Assembly (NCBI GenBank): GCA_028095005.1
Contig: CM051459.1
Location: forward strand, 1,355,190-1,419,189
Reading direction: 5' to 3'
Length of the DNA: 64,000 nucleotides
Source of the DNA: Rhynchospora pubera
Lineage: Eukaryota; Streptophyta; Magnoliopsida; Poales; Cyperaceae
The first letter of the stretch is position 1. Each line of letters starts with the position of its first letter. Made by a program: the position numbers and the translations under genes. The notes beneath the pieces are model-generated. The model searched no databases. It worked only from the letters and a program-made list of their open reading frames with translations, and was not told the origin of the DNA. This document shows, piece by piece, positions 48,400 to 59,900 of this stretch.

Positions 48400-48785
48400 A
48401 GAGAGTTTTGCTATGGTGAGTTGCAACTCACCAAAAGATCGGTGAGTTACGATCAAAACACCTAAATCAGGTTTAAAATGATCGATCCAAACCGTCTAAT
48501 ATGATCTTCCTATTGAAATCTCTATGCAGACCAAATTTTACAATTTTTAGGAATTTTAGAAAATCGTTAATCTAATTAGTTCAAACTGTTCAAAAATTAC
48601 AGTTTTTTAAAAATCTGAAAAGAAATACTTGAAAATTTCAAAAAAATATATAAAATTTGGTCTGCATGGAGATTTTAATAGTGAGATCATATTGGACGGT
48701 TTGGATCGGTCATTTTGAACCAGATTTAGGTGTTTTGATCGCAACTCACCGACCTTTTGGTGAGTTGCAACTCACCATAGCAAAA
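48400..48785. mobile_element. Foldback MITE B, same family as A
   Basis: Termini gagttttgctatggtgagtt and the inverse ctcaccatagcaaaa, again bordered by (TA)n on both sides. About 85-90 percent like MITE A by eye in the arms, with a shorter interior. Nearly a perfect palindrome overall. Confidence 0.86.
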
Positions 48786-48837
<52 letters not shown>

Positions 48838-49145
48838 GCTAACGCGCCATCGATGGCACGTGCCATCAATTTTCTTTCGACTCGTTTTTCGAAATCTAAA
48901 ATTCAAATGGTCGATCCAAACCGTTCAAGTTGATCACAATATTGAAATACCCTTGGAGACAAAATTTTATATTTTTTCAAAATTTTTTGCTATTTATTAT
49001 GATATTTTCAAATTGGAGGGCCTGAAATACTCTAATCATATTATTTTTAAAAATATCATAATAAATAGCAAAAAAATTCGAAAAAATATAAAATTTTGTC
49101 TCCAAGAATATTTCAATATGGAGAACAACTTGAATGGTTTATATT
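48838..49145. mobile_element. Foldback MITE D, same family as C
   Basis: Left terminus gctaacgcgccatcgatggc and acgtgccatcaattttcttt, then arms cgaaatctaaaattcaaatg and ggtcgatccaaaccgttcaa. The inverse arm is at about 49075-49140. The right terminus is lost. It lies just after a (TA)n(GA)n tract. Confidence 0.66.
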
Positions 49146-49199
49146 CTTATTATTAAACTAAATACTTTTTATTATTAAATTGAATATTTGTAGTACGAT

Positions 49200-49919
49200 G
49201 GTCTATGCTAAGAATTTCAAAACTAAGAGAAAGGTAAGGAATGGGAAGGAATGGGAACGATTGGGCTTTTATTTAATTGTAAATGAAAAGTCCAATTAAG
49301 TAGCAATTGAATGGGGGCTTTTAATTAATAGAATTGAGGTCTAAATGAGATGAGTTAGTGGCCCATCTATGCCCATAATGAGGTCGGCCATATAGGGTGG
49401 TAGGTGGGGTGGCACACTTGTAATTAGTATGAACTTTGTGCTAGGGTTTGGAGGCTATATAAGGACCTATATGGAGACTCCTTTGGATGGTTCTCTTTTT
49501 TCCTTTCCTAGCCGCCACCACCTCCCCTCTTAGGCGCCTCTCTCTCTCTCTCTCTTCTCTCCACTTAATTGCTCATGTGTTGAGCTCTCTCTTCCACAAA
49601 TTAATTGGTGAATTAATTGAAGAAAGGAAAAGCTTTGGGATTAGGCTTGTTATTCTCATCGCTAGAACGATTTGAGAATAACTTGGTTAATACCTTAGTG
49701 GACTCGAGGTGGCCGATTTGGAGGAGTTTGGAGTGCACCCATCGATTTCTAAGCCGTAGGATCGAGCCTCTTAATTACCATATTAAGAGAGGTATAGAGA
49801 TTCCTACCTTTCTCTTGTGTTGATTTGAACTTAAGCACTAGATCTACTTTGCTCTTTGTTTAATATGATTAATTAAGTGTAATTAGTCACAAAAATTAAA
49901 ATTGAGCAATTTTCTAACA
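49200..49919 (+). mobile_element. 3' part of a second LTR related to the solo LTR
   Basis: Shares a series of blocks with 46340-46983: cggccatatagggtgg against cggccatagagtggc; tatataaggacc; ctagccgccacc; cttagtggactcgagg; and the end taattag...aaaattaaaattg...ctaaca. The 3' end CTAACA is at 49914-49919. The 5' half is missing, so it is a truncated or diverged LTR. No second copy or internal domain is in the window. Confidence 0.75.
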
Positions 49920-50157
49920 CAATTAGTATAGAAGCAAGCAACATGGTTCTGGTACAAACCTGTATTTGTAACTATCATGCTTTCTGTCTCTTTCTTCTCT
50001 CTCTCTCTGTCTCTATCTCGGTCTCTCTCTCTGTCTCGGTCTATATCTCGTGCGAGGCTCCTCCCTCGATAGTATTCCTTGAGAGATTTAAGTAAAACGT
50101 TAGAAACATGGTGAGTAATTATCGAGAGGAAACAGAAGTAGCAGCAACATTTGCAAT
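49920..50157. other. Spacer downstream of the PRP38-like gene
   Basis: Contains CT-rich microsatellite (49988-50055) and presumably the 3' UTR of the minus-strand PRP38-like gene. No other feature. Confidence 0.4.
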
Positions 50158-50906
50158 TTACTTAACAACAGTCAAAGTAGAAAGAGTTGTTATCTTATGG
50201 CGATCGTCAGTATCCATAGGACATGCATCATGGTTATCGTCGTCATCGTCTTTATCTTCTTCGTCCTCATCGAAATCATCTTCGAGAGCACTGCGCCGGG
50301 GGTCGAGAATGCTAGATGCTTCGAGATTGGACCTCTTCTGGACGCGGGGGAGGGCGATGTTGCAGGAGTAGTTGGTGGTGAGGATCTCGTCGATGAACTC
50401 GTCGACATGGGTGAGGGAGAAGGAGCCGTCGTTGAGCTTGCGGTAGTCGTTGTAGAGGGGCTCGAGGTAGAGGTAGACGTCGAAGACGGAGGCGGTGAGG
50501 CGGAGGTAGAAGGCGCTGAGGACGCGGACGTACCTGCGATATTATATTAGTTATTTGAGGAATGACTAATGAGAGAAGAATGAATGAATGAAAGAACAAA
50601 TACAGTCCTAACTTACTTATAATCTTCATTATTGATGAACTCGACGACGATGTCCTTGTTGGGCTGAATCTGGAGCATCTTGAAAAGGAGGCAGAGGAAG
50701 GGCGTGGGCTTTCGGGCCCCTCCGAAGGTGCCGCCGAGGTGGTTGAGGTCCATGGCCTTGTCCACCAGGGTCTCGGCGGTGAGCCCGAAGCACTGCTCCT
50801 TCCAGTAGGTGTTCTGGTAGATCTTCGACCGCATTATCTTCTCTACCAGGTTCTGCGGGTTCGTCCTGTGCACACTCTTCGCCAGAGGGTCCGTCCAGTT
50901 CGCCAT
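50158..50906 (-). CDS. PRP38: PRP38-like pre-mRNA-splicing factor, 2 exons, short form
   Basis: PRP38 is a U4/U6.U5 tri-snRNP-associated factor needed for spliceosome activation. Exon 1 is 50906-50617 and exon 2 is 50533-50158, joined by a GT-AG intron; the sum is 666 nt, 221 residues plus stop. It opens MANWTDPLAKSVHRTNPQNL and contains IYQNTYWKEQCFGLTAETLV, HLGGTFGG and KPTPFLCL. Exon 2 has YVRVLSAFYLRLT, YLEPLYNDYRKL, FSLTHVDEFIDEILT and LDPRRSALEDDFDEDEED. The family's RRKLA after DYRKL is absent here, and the Arg/Ser-rich tail found in longer plant PRP38 proteins is missing: it ends soon after the acidic stretch. It may be a full-length short paralogue or a partial duplicate. The frame is fully open. 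A hAT transposon lies 64 bp before the start codon. Confidence 0.88.
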
Positions 50907-50962
50907 TGCTAATGCTAATGCTAATGTCCCTCTCTCTCTCTTCCAAAACCCTACCTAATAAC

Positions 50963-50970
50963 ATTCTCAA
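50963..50970. repeat. 8-bp target-site duplication of hAT (left), attctcaa
   Basis: Matches 56378-56385 exactly. Confidence 0.92.
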
Positions 50971-51830
50971 TAGTGGTTACCACAAACCCGGCGGGTCAGA
51001 CCCAACCCAGACCGTGCCAAAAACCGTGATGGACCGAGGGGGTGGTCCGGGTCAGGTTTATCACGGGTTTAGAATGATATTTTAGTACAGACCCGTTCTA
51101 AACCCATCCCGTTCTTACCCGTGGACCGGCCTGGACCAGACCTTAAACCCGTCCTAAACCCGTTTAAACCAACCAATTAAAAAAGAAAAAAAAACAACCC
51201 GCGTTGACCCCGTCACCCCGACCCCCTCTCTCTCTGACACGGGCCAGCCATAAGCCAGCACGCGCCAGCCACGTGTCGCAACCCTATTGGCCTCCCTTTC
51301 TCTCTGGTTTTCGCGCCCAGTCGACACGCGTCTAGTCTTTTTTTTTGCGCTGAAAAGCTTACACTCGCCCAGACGCCCAGTGAGTGTCGGCCAGTCCGAT
51401 GCGGGGGAATAAATGCAATGTTAATTTTTTTGCCCAGCTCCAATGAAACTTCGACACATGTCCAAAAAAAGTAACGGCTAAAAAATTAAATACGACGGGA
51501 GTAATATAACACCAACGGCTCTTTTAGCCGTTAGAAATCTAACGGCTATTTCAGAAGTTTTTTTTAAATAATATTACAACATTTATAACTCTATAAATAC
51601 CACTCTATATCATCTCATTTCCACACCAATTCAATAGCAATCTCTCACTCTCTCACTCTCATATTTCCATAGCAAACATTCTCTCAATCCTATTTCCATA
51701 ATTCCATTTCCATTTTCATAATACCATAATACTATTTATATTTATATCCATAGTAGTTTTTCAATATTATTTTTGTAATTTCGTATTTAGTTAAATTCCA
51801 ATCTTATCATCCAAAATTCCAAAAAAAAAA

Positions 51831-53855
51831 ATGTCATCTCCACCTCCTAATCCTAATGACCAATTTGTCCAACGATTAAGTGAGGATTTATTTGGTCCAC
51901 CACCAACATATCCACAAAATCCTAATTATTCTAGTGAAGCGCATGGTGCAAGTTCGAGTGTTCCCGAAATTATTCCGACTCCTTCAAGTTCGAGCGCATT
52001 GGAAGCGAACACTCAAGCATTTGTAGTGTAGGCGAACCACTTTATAGGAGATTCCACCATGGGAAAATCACCAAAGAACTCAAGAAACAATTTCTTGAGT
52101 GAAAAAATGAATTAGTGGCCCAATTTGCTTTAGCTACTTACAAGGTCTCAATAACATCTGATATTTGGACCGCCGGTAAACATGGCCTTGGTTATAGTTG
52201 TATTACTGCACATTATATCGATGACGATTGGATTTTACAGAAAAAAGTCTTAAGTTTTCGTGTTTTAGATTCTTCGCATACGGCAAAGGTAATTTACGAT
52301 TCTATTATGGATGTTTTGAAAGAGTACAACTTGGTTAGGAATTTAGAAAAGAAGGTTTTCTCAATATCTTTTGACAATGCTAGTAATAACATCAAGTCAA
52401 TAGATTATTTTTTTCGGTCCCTAAACCCAATTATGGATGGTGCCATGTTACACAAAAAATGTGCTTGTCATATGTTGAACCTAACCGGAAAGGCCGGCCT
52501 TGAAACCGATGGTGTTGTCAACTTGATTACCAAATTTAAGAATGCCTCGACCCACATTTACTCGAACCAAGTTAGGAAACAAAATTTTCATCAATTATGC
52601 CAACAAGTAGGGTTAAGTAAGTTGGCCGTTCCATGGGACGTAGACAACCGTTGGATCTAAACTTATAGAATGTTCCACCGAGTCCTCCCTTACAAGAATG
52701 TCATAGAGGAAATGTTGAGTAGCAATAGCGATAGCATTTAACTATTGCTCTTTTCGGGCGAGTGGCAACAACTCCAACATGTAAAAGACTTCCTCGAAGC
52801 CTTCTTCGAAGCAACCGTGAGGTTATCAAGCTCATACGCTCCATCGGCCCACGAGCTCATTCAACAACTTTATAACATTTCCAAGGTGTATAAAAGCATT
52901 AGAGGTAAATAATTTACAATATAATTATCTTAATTGTTCATTTTTTCAACTACTTATATAAATTGTAATAATATCTTCTCTTCCAATTTTTAGAATTAGA
53001 ATGTTAAGACGAAACTCTTGCACCGATCGTAGATGCAATGACAACCAAATTACTAAAATATTGGGACGAGGTACCTCTTGTGACTATAGTAGCTAGTTGC
53101 CTCAATCCATCATTTAATAAGTTGTGGACCGTGAAGATGTTGCAAAAGTACAAAAGAAATCTCGATTTACCATCCCACGATGAGGAGGCACGTGTCACCT
53201 TAGCATTGGAGTCCATGTTCAATATAAACAAAGCACAGAGAAATTCCGCTTAACCGCCTTCAAGTTCAACAACAAGGCCTAACACGGGGTTAGACTTTGA
53301 ACTTATATACTTTTTTTGGAAATTCTACTGATTAACTTATACAATTTTTTTTAAAATTTTACTGATTAACTTATATACTTTTTTTTTGAAATTTTACTGA
53401 TTAACTTATATATTTTTTTGAAATTTAATTGAAGCAGTAGTCGCCGCGGTTTGTTAGATGAGTTGCGAGACGATGATGACTTAATGACTGGATATGGAAT
53501 CACGAACGAATTATCGAGTTACGCAGGGTTACCGGCGAACATGGACGATGAATCAATTGACATCCTCGACTATTGGAAGAGACATTCAAGTGCTTATCCA
53601 ACGCTAGCGATGATGGCGAAAGATATATTTGCAGTCCCCGTGTCTACCGTTTCATCCAAATCATGCTTTAGTTCAGTGAACAGAATTCTCAATGATAGAC
53701 GGAGCAAGCTTGGCCCAAAAGTTTTCGAAAGACTTGTATGTTTGAAGGATTGGATCGAAGCTGAAAATCGAATGCAACATTTTGTTCCAGGAGAAACTAG
53801 CGGTACTGAAACTCAACAAAGTGCTACCAGGAGTGAGGTAGAGTCGGAAGATTAA
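51831..53855 (+). pseudogene. hAT (Ac/RICESLEEPER-type) transposase, decayed
   Basis: Piece 1, 51831-52031, is a Ser/Pro-rich N-terminus ending in a stop. The BED zinc finger and the first catalytic Asp region are missing, so there is an internal deletion. Piece 2, 52115-52660, carries the RNase-H-like core: ITSDIWTAGKHGLGYSCITA H, ISFDNASNN, CACHMLNL and a stop in RW(I*)TYRM where RWNSTY is expected. Reading continues with FLEAFFEATVRLSSS. Piece 3, about 53010-53253, has the MTTKLLKYWDEVPLVTIVAS region. Piece 4, 53451-53855, is the hAT dimerisation domain with ILDYWKRHSSAYPTLAMMAK, then VPVSTVSSKSCFSSVNRILN and RSKL. Several stops and deletions make it inactive. Confidence 0.92.
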
Positions 53856-53899
53856 TACGATTCGAAAGATACCGACCTATGGTATTTGCATGATAACTA

Positions 53900-54450
53900 C
53901 TAGTTTGGTAATGGTGGTATAATTTTCTAAACTCTTTAAATTTAATTTCTTCTAAAATTACTTCAACTTATTTATTAAAAATATTACTAACAAAAAAAAA
54001 AGTTAGAACTCCGCCTATGTTATTATTTTATAGCATAGCAGGTCCCAAGCCTGGAAAAAGTAGGAGGGTAACTTGATATAATTATATTTGAATTTGTTCA
54101 ATTATTAAAAAAATTACAAATCAAATTTTTAGAATAAAATAAATTTAAAATAGACTACAAAATTATTTTATTATTAATGTTATTAGACATAATATATTTT
54201 AACTAATTTTTATAACTTATATTTTATAATTTTTTGTCAAGCAATTATGCAAACCATTGACAATAAAAAAAACATTAAAAAATTATAAATCAAACTTAAA
54301 ATAAAAAAAATTAAAATATACTACAAAATTGTTGGTTTAAACAATTAACTCTCAATTTCCCGATTTGCAAAACAACACCAAACCCTTCTCTAACATTTAA
54401 ATTTAAGTGTATCTTAGCTATTTGGTGAAGATGGCTTAAAGCAATCTTAG
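53900..54450. other. Very AT-rich 3' segment of the hAT element
   Basis: A/T-rich with attataaa/ttaaaa words and no coding content. Confidence 0.5.
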
Positions 54451-54554
54451 CTCAAGCTGTGGGACTGCAAGAGGATTCTTTGTACTTGCTAGGATCAGTT
54501 TTTTTAGGTTTATTTAAGCTTTATTTCAATCCAAATCGTTTTGCTGTCAAAATG

Positions 54555-55200
54555 CTAGTTTTCAGTACCAGTGCGTTGTACAACGCAAAAAATCGTGTTA
54601 GACAACGCACCAGTACTATGCTGAACTTAAACTTGTTGTGTTTACAAAAGACAGTGTGTTACACAACGCTCCAGAACGTTATGCAACGTACTTGGAAAGC
54701 CATACAACGCATCGCCTCCGTTGTGCGACGCAGAGCGTTACACAACGCTCTGAACGTTGCATAACGCACCTTTGTTTTTCCACTGGCATTTTTCAACTCT
54801 TTTTTGAGCAAAAAATACATGCATTTAATGACATTTAATGAGGCGTTGTATAACGGATCAAGGCGTCGTATAACGCGCCTTTGATCTTTTCTTCCTTGTG
54901 CAGACTTTTAAGTGTCATGTAACGCGTTGCCACGTTACACGACGCGTCTGACACCTTTTCTAGCCGTTGAGTTTGTCTTTGTTGAAGCGTTACATAACGG
55001 GTTTCTTGCGTTGTGCAACGCTCTAACAACTCAAAGGGATACCTTATCCGTTCTGTTTTATTATAACGGTTATCTGTGCTTTACACAACGCCCTATTGCG
55101 TTGAGCAACGCACTGATAATAGTAAGTTCAGCTTTTTGGCCTGTTTATAACGGCTAGTTGTGCGTTGCATAACATGTTATTTGCGTCATGTAACGCACTG
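54555..55200. repeat. Dispersed short palindromes (GCGTTGTGCAACGC type)
   Basis: About 15 or more variants of cgtt-gtgc-aacgc occur in 650 bp, many as perfect or near-perfect palindromes: gcgttgtacaacgc (about 54565), gcgttgtgcaacgc (about 55009), gcgttgagcaacgc (about 55098), with single arms such as gttacacaacgct between. Copies are separated by 15-60 bp of unrelated sequence, so it is not a simple tandem array. It sits in the right part of the hAT element. Confidence 0.85.
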
Positions 55201-55800
55201 GGTATTTCTGAGTTGTTTTGGAGCTTTTGACGCCCTCTATTAAAGCAACCCCTTTGGGACTGCTCATAAACTTTTGCTACCTTGCTAAATCATACTTACT
55301 GAGCTCCATTCAACCAGTGCTAGTACCCTCTTGTTCTTGAGCATTCAATTAGCAAAATCATTTGAGATTAAAGTGCCAATACCAAACCTTAAGTCTATTT
55401 GTGAGATCTTTTGAGTGTTTTGGTTAGAGTCTTAAATCAAATTGAGTTGGTGTTGTTTGTTGGAGTTAGGCCGATCCACCTTGATTGAAATTGTAACAAG
55501 GTGATTCGGTTCGAAGTTGTAGAAACGTTCTTTTTGGAATTGAACCGAGCGCGTCCTTTCGTGGTTGCGGAACTCCCGGAGACGTACGACTAAGGCTAGC
55601 TCTTCATAGCAGTTCGGAACTCCGTAATATATCGCTGTCACTTCTTTCTCTACTCTCTCTACTTTTCTTGCTTTATGAATTGCTTGTGACTTGTTTTATG
55701 TTTAGACCAAATTTGAATTGAACCAAATATTGGCCATACCGGTTTAGAAAATCGTTTTTGTGTCTATTCACCCCCCTCTAGGCCTTTCTTTAGGGTCTGC
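55200..55800. other. Possible LTR 3' end inside the hAT element
   Basis: The string tgtctattcacccccctctaggc near 55759-55781 resembles the 3' ends of many plant LTRs. Upstream text (ggagttaggccgatccacc, cgagcgcgtcctttcgtg) reads like LTR U5. No matching 5' end or target duplication was found, so this remains a suspicion. Confidence 0.3.
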
Positions 55801-56068
55801 TCCAGAACTCTTTCATTAGAGTAGAGGAACGAAAAGAGAGGGAGGGAGTGACCAGAATTGTGTACCCTCCAAATCGGGGGGTAGAGTTCTAGAGTAACTG
55901 CTTCACAATTTTCTCTCTATCGTTACTCCTTCATCCGTTCCTTTCCCTCATGTCTCTTTCTTCCTGGAGCGAGTAAACAAGCTCGGTCAGCCCACTTTTT
56001 TAGTTTGTTCTGCTACCTTCCTTTCCATTCCACTCAAAACCCAATCCTAGAGCACAGCCTTAGGGACA
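55790..56068. mobile_element. Candidate small hAT-type MITE
   Basis: Left tagggtctgctccagaact and right, read inward, taaggctgtgctctagg form imperfect inverted repeats. The interior has aggaacg/cgttcct arms (55826 and 55936-55941), giving a fold-back. No convincing 8-bp duplication was found. Confidence 0.4.
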
Positions 56069-56377
56069 ACAAAAATTATACTTAATTATGTGATCTATAA
56101 GTATAATATATTTTAAAGAATTTATATTAATTTATTTTACAAATTTTTTAGATTAAAACAATGAAAAAAGGAAAAAATAAAAAAAATCTGGAAAAAACCG
56201 TATTTGGACCGGCCCGCCTTTACCCGTCCGGTTCAGCTATGGTCGGGTCTATCAAGGGTTTGGGTCAAAATTTGAGAGGTGGACCGTGCTAACCCGTTCT
56301 GTTTTAACCCGTGAACCTGTGGCCCGTAATAATCCGTGGATCGTGAGAATTTAAACCGGACCGTTTGGTAAACACTA

Positions 56378-56385
56378 ATTCTCAA
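56378..56385. repeat. 8-bp target-site duplication of hAT (right), attctcaa
   Basis: Matches 50963-50970 exactly. Confidence 0.92.
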
Positions 56386-56924
56386 GGCGATGGATGGATA
56401 TATGGATGGATGGATGGAATGATGGATCACCACCTCTCAACTTTAATTCTCACTGGGCCTCCATGTCAAAAGCGGCCCATTATGTATTCCTAGTTCCTAA
56501 ATAGTAAATTCTAATCTTGCTATCCGGATTTGCTGTAGCGCGGGACACTATGGGGATTTGGAGTCTCCCTCTTTTTACGAAAGTAGCCTCGGCTTGGCGT
56601 CTGTTTTACTCCATCATCAAATTGAAATTGAAAGCAACCTCATTACCTCAGAGCGGCAGGCAGGGGCAATCCAGTCCAACACTGCAAGTATTAGTATTGA
56701 CTTGTATCATTTACCAAATCACCCACGTGGCGGCAACATATGATATATTAAAACGGAAGGAAAGAGTAAATAATCGTAAATTGATGGAAGTAAAGGTATT
56801 CCAGTTGTATGCATGACGATCTCTTCCTGAAAAGATTAGCAAGAAATGAAAGCTCCATTCCATTCCATTAATAATAATTAATTAATAATTAATAATAAAG
56901 AAAAGATTAGCAAGAAAGGAAATT
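56386..56924. promoter_or_regulatory. Upstream region of the lipase gene; right half of a former bidirectional promoter
   Basis: The 539 bp between the hAT duplication and the lipase ATG has no gene. With the hAT element removed, this region plus 50907-50962 would be the whole spacer (about 600 bp) between the divergent PRP38-like and lipase genes. It contains a (ggat)n run at 56390-56425 and a cacgtgg G-box core at 56723-56729. Confidence 0.55.
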
Positions 56925-59900
56925 ATGGGGACGGCGACGGTGGCGACGGCCGCTGGTATGGCCGTTGTGTTGTACTTTGTGTTCACGAGGAGGAGCAGGA
57001 GCCGGAGCAGGAGCGGGAGGGAGGACTTGGACTTCTCCTGGCGCAATAGAACGAGCAAGTCCTCGCGCCGACCCTCGCAACCGCCCGCCAATTGGAGAGA
57101 AGCCGTCGCCACTCTCGCCGACACGCTCAGATTCACCTATGGCGAAACCCTCGCCAAGTGGCCCATCGCCGATCTCGCCTTTGGCATCAACTATCTCATC
57201 AGGCGTCAGGTTTCTTTCTTTATTAATTTATTAATTTGGATCTCGTTTTCACACTATTTCAAATGACATTTTCTCTCATTTCTCCCTTCCAGGGAAATCT
57301 GCATGCAGCCACTGTCTATGCAGCCACCAATTGCAAACAACTCCACGGCCCTGCCATAATGCTACAATTGATCCACTTGCGCAGGTTAATTGACCTTTGT
57401 TACCTCTTCTCCAAAAACCCATTTCCTCTTTTTCTCCAGTTGGCCGGCTATGCCAAAGAGGATGCACTTCTCCAAGAGCCTAAGGCGGGGGTGCGTAAGT
57501 GTTACTTTTTTTCACCTATTTCTTCACCATTGAGAAAACAGGATTGCAATTTCAAGTATTGGGTACATCATCTGCCTTTTCTCTTTTATCTAGCTACTGA
57601 AACCAGCTTTTGCAATACTGAGGGATGACACCTCAAAATGCCTCCTCCTCCTCGTGCGCGGAACCCACAGTATAAAGGACACATTAACTGCAGCAACTGG
57701 TGCTGTCGTCCCTTTCCACCACTCTCTCGTCGACCAGGGGGGCGTCACCAAACTTGTCCTCGGCTATGCACACTGTGGTATGGTTGCTGGGGCTCGCTGG
57801 ATTGCAAAGTCTACAATTCCCTCTCTGCAAAATGCATTGTCCCGCAACCCTGATTACAAAATAAAGGTAATTTAGATTTTCTTTATTTTCTGTGTTATTT
57901 TCCTACCAATGTACTTGCTTTGTACATTTACAATGCCTGCAGCCCTTATTTCTTTGCATATAGTTTTTTTTTTTTCCCTTTTATCATTCGTATATCCTTA
58001 CAAAATTTTGATGATGTTCTTTCTACTGATCAACAGATTGTCGGGCATTCATTAGGAGGTGGTACAGCTGCACTGCTAACATACATTTTGCGAGAGCACA
58101 AGGAATTCTTATCCACCACTTGTGTTGCATTTGCGCCTGGTACCTTACTTCTCTTGCAAGATGATAAATTCATCTCATTATTTTCCTTCTAATTTGGTAA
58201 AGTTGATGAAAAATCGTGATTTTACCAGCTGCATGCATGACCTGGGACCTGGCTGAATCTGGCAAGCAATTTATCACTACAATTGTGAATGGTACTGACA
58301 TTGTACCAACATTTTCTACAGCTTCTGTTGATGATCTCCGCTCTGAGGTATCTTACAGTCTAGGAAAAGCTTTTGTGTTATTCTGGACTCTTTGCATATT
58401 GCAGAAGATTCTGGCTATTTTTTTAAATTTTTGGATAGTACATTTTGGGCGGTTGCATTTTTCTCTACTTCCAAATATTTTCTGTGTTTTTATTTTCTAA
58501 AAGAAAATTTTTTTCCTTCTCATGTACTCAGGTGACAGCATCATCTTGGATAAATGATCTTAGAGATCAGGTTCAACAAACTCCACTTTTGAATGTTGTT
58601 TACAGGTCAGCATCGGCACTTGGATCTCGTCTCCCTTCAATCTCCACTGCTCGAGAAAGGGTAGCTGGGGCGGGGTTGCTCTTGCGACCCGTCTCTACCA
58701 GAACCCAGGTTATTATTCAAGTTCTTGTACTAGCTTGTATGAAGGTCTTATTATTTGTATCTCCTTATGAAAGTGTTAGATATCTGTCTTGCCAAACCTC
58801 CATACCATCAACAACTGCCACTGACAAGCTTTGAAGTGAGAACGTTCTTTTTTTTTTTTTATGCCAATAGTTCCCAAAATGGCACACCTCTTTCCTCCAT
58901 CAGTTTGACAATTAAAATGCCTTTGTTCTGGCAAACTTTAGCAAATGTAATGGTGTGATGTCAGTTTGTTGCTGGTTTAGAGTTATTTTATTTATTCCAG
59001 TATGCTGTACTGGTGCCATAAAATGGACGTTCTGAATTTGGTGCCTTTTGGTTTCAAGATCTGGTACTAACTTCCCATCTAATTAATCTGGTTTACACAA
59101 GCTTTTCTGCAGGGACTAGCATAATAGTTCAAAGTTCAAACAAATGCCTAATGCTGTAGGGTCTTACAGTACCGATTGTTGATTTATACTTTTTGCTGTA
59201 ATTTTAGGGTGTAATGAAAGGAGCTCAGAATGTGGCACAAGTTGTGGCCAAGACCCATACGGCATTATCCTCATGGTCGTGCATTGGTAGGCGGCGCCGT
59301 ACTGTGGGCCCTGGTTCACCAATCACTGATCCTAGTAACAATCAAAATGCTGTAACTCAACTTACAGTAATCTCTGATGCAATTGTAATTGAAGAAGACA
59401 CCAGGGTTTCTCCAGGTGTGCAAACAATAACCATAGAAGATGAGCTAGAATCTGATAATGCAAAAGTATCTGATCAAGAACTAGATGACACGGAAGAAGA
59501 CGCTCTCTTACCAGAGAGTAAAGAAACTAGGGTTTCCTCGGCTGGTGAAATTACCCAAGGAGAGCTGTGGTACGAGCTGGAGAAGGAACTCCACTCAGAA
59601 GGGGATGAAGAGAGTGCCCGTCAGGCTGAAGCTGCTGTTGCAAAAGAAATAATAGAAGAGGAGAACGAGGTGAGAAAGGAAGCAGCAGATGATGAAGGGA
59701 CCCGTTTGTCAGATCAAACCCAGGTTCAGACCCTTCTAGAAGGCCAGCAGAGGTTCTACCCTCCTGGGAGGATAATGCACATGGTTGCGTTGCCGCCTTG
59801 TGAAAGTGAAAGCGCAGGGGATGAAGTTAACACAAGTTTAGTTACAGAGGAATGGGGTGTGGGAATATACGAGACACCTAGGGAGTTGTATAGCAAAATT

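Larger units (their letters stand above)
50971..56377 (+). mobile_element. Full-length but inactive hAT transposon (5.4 kb)
   Basis: Ends are inverted copies TAGTGGTTACCAC at the left and TAGTGTTTACCAAAC read inward at the right, flanked by a perfect 8-bp duplication attctcaa, as made by hAT transposases. Subterminal regions on both sides are filled with acccg / aacccgt / gaccgg words in both orientations (50980-51160 and 56195-56370), as is usual in Ac-like elements. The interior contains a decayed transposase (51831-53855), and the right part holds later insertions or unrelated sequence. Confidence 0.93.

Noticed and set aside
54457..55985. A complete LTR within the hAT element
   Set aside because: The 3' part looks LTR-like, but I could not find a TG start with a matching 5-bp duplication, so only a suspicion is recorded.
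57385..57439. Candidate 55-bp intron in lipase exon 2 (gttaat...ctccag)
   Set aside because: Removing it breaks the frame, while the intervening residues (LIDLCYLFSKNPFPLF) fit the family sequence, so it is coding.
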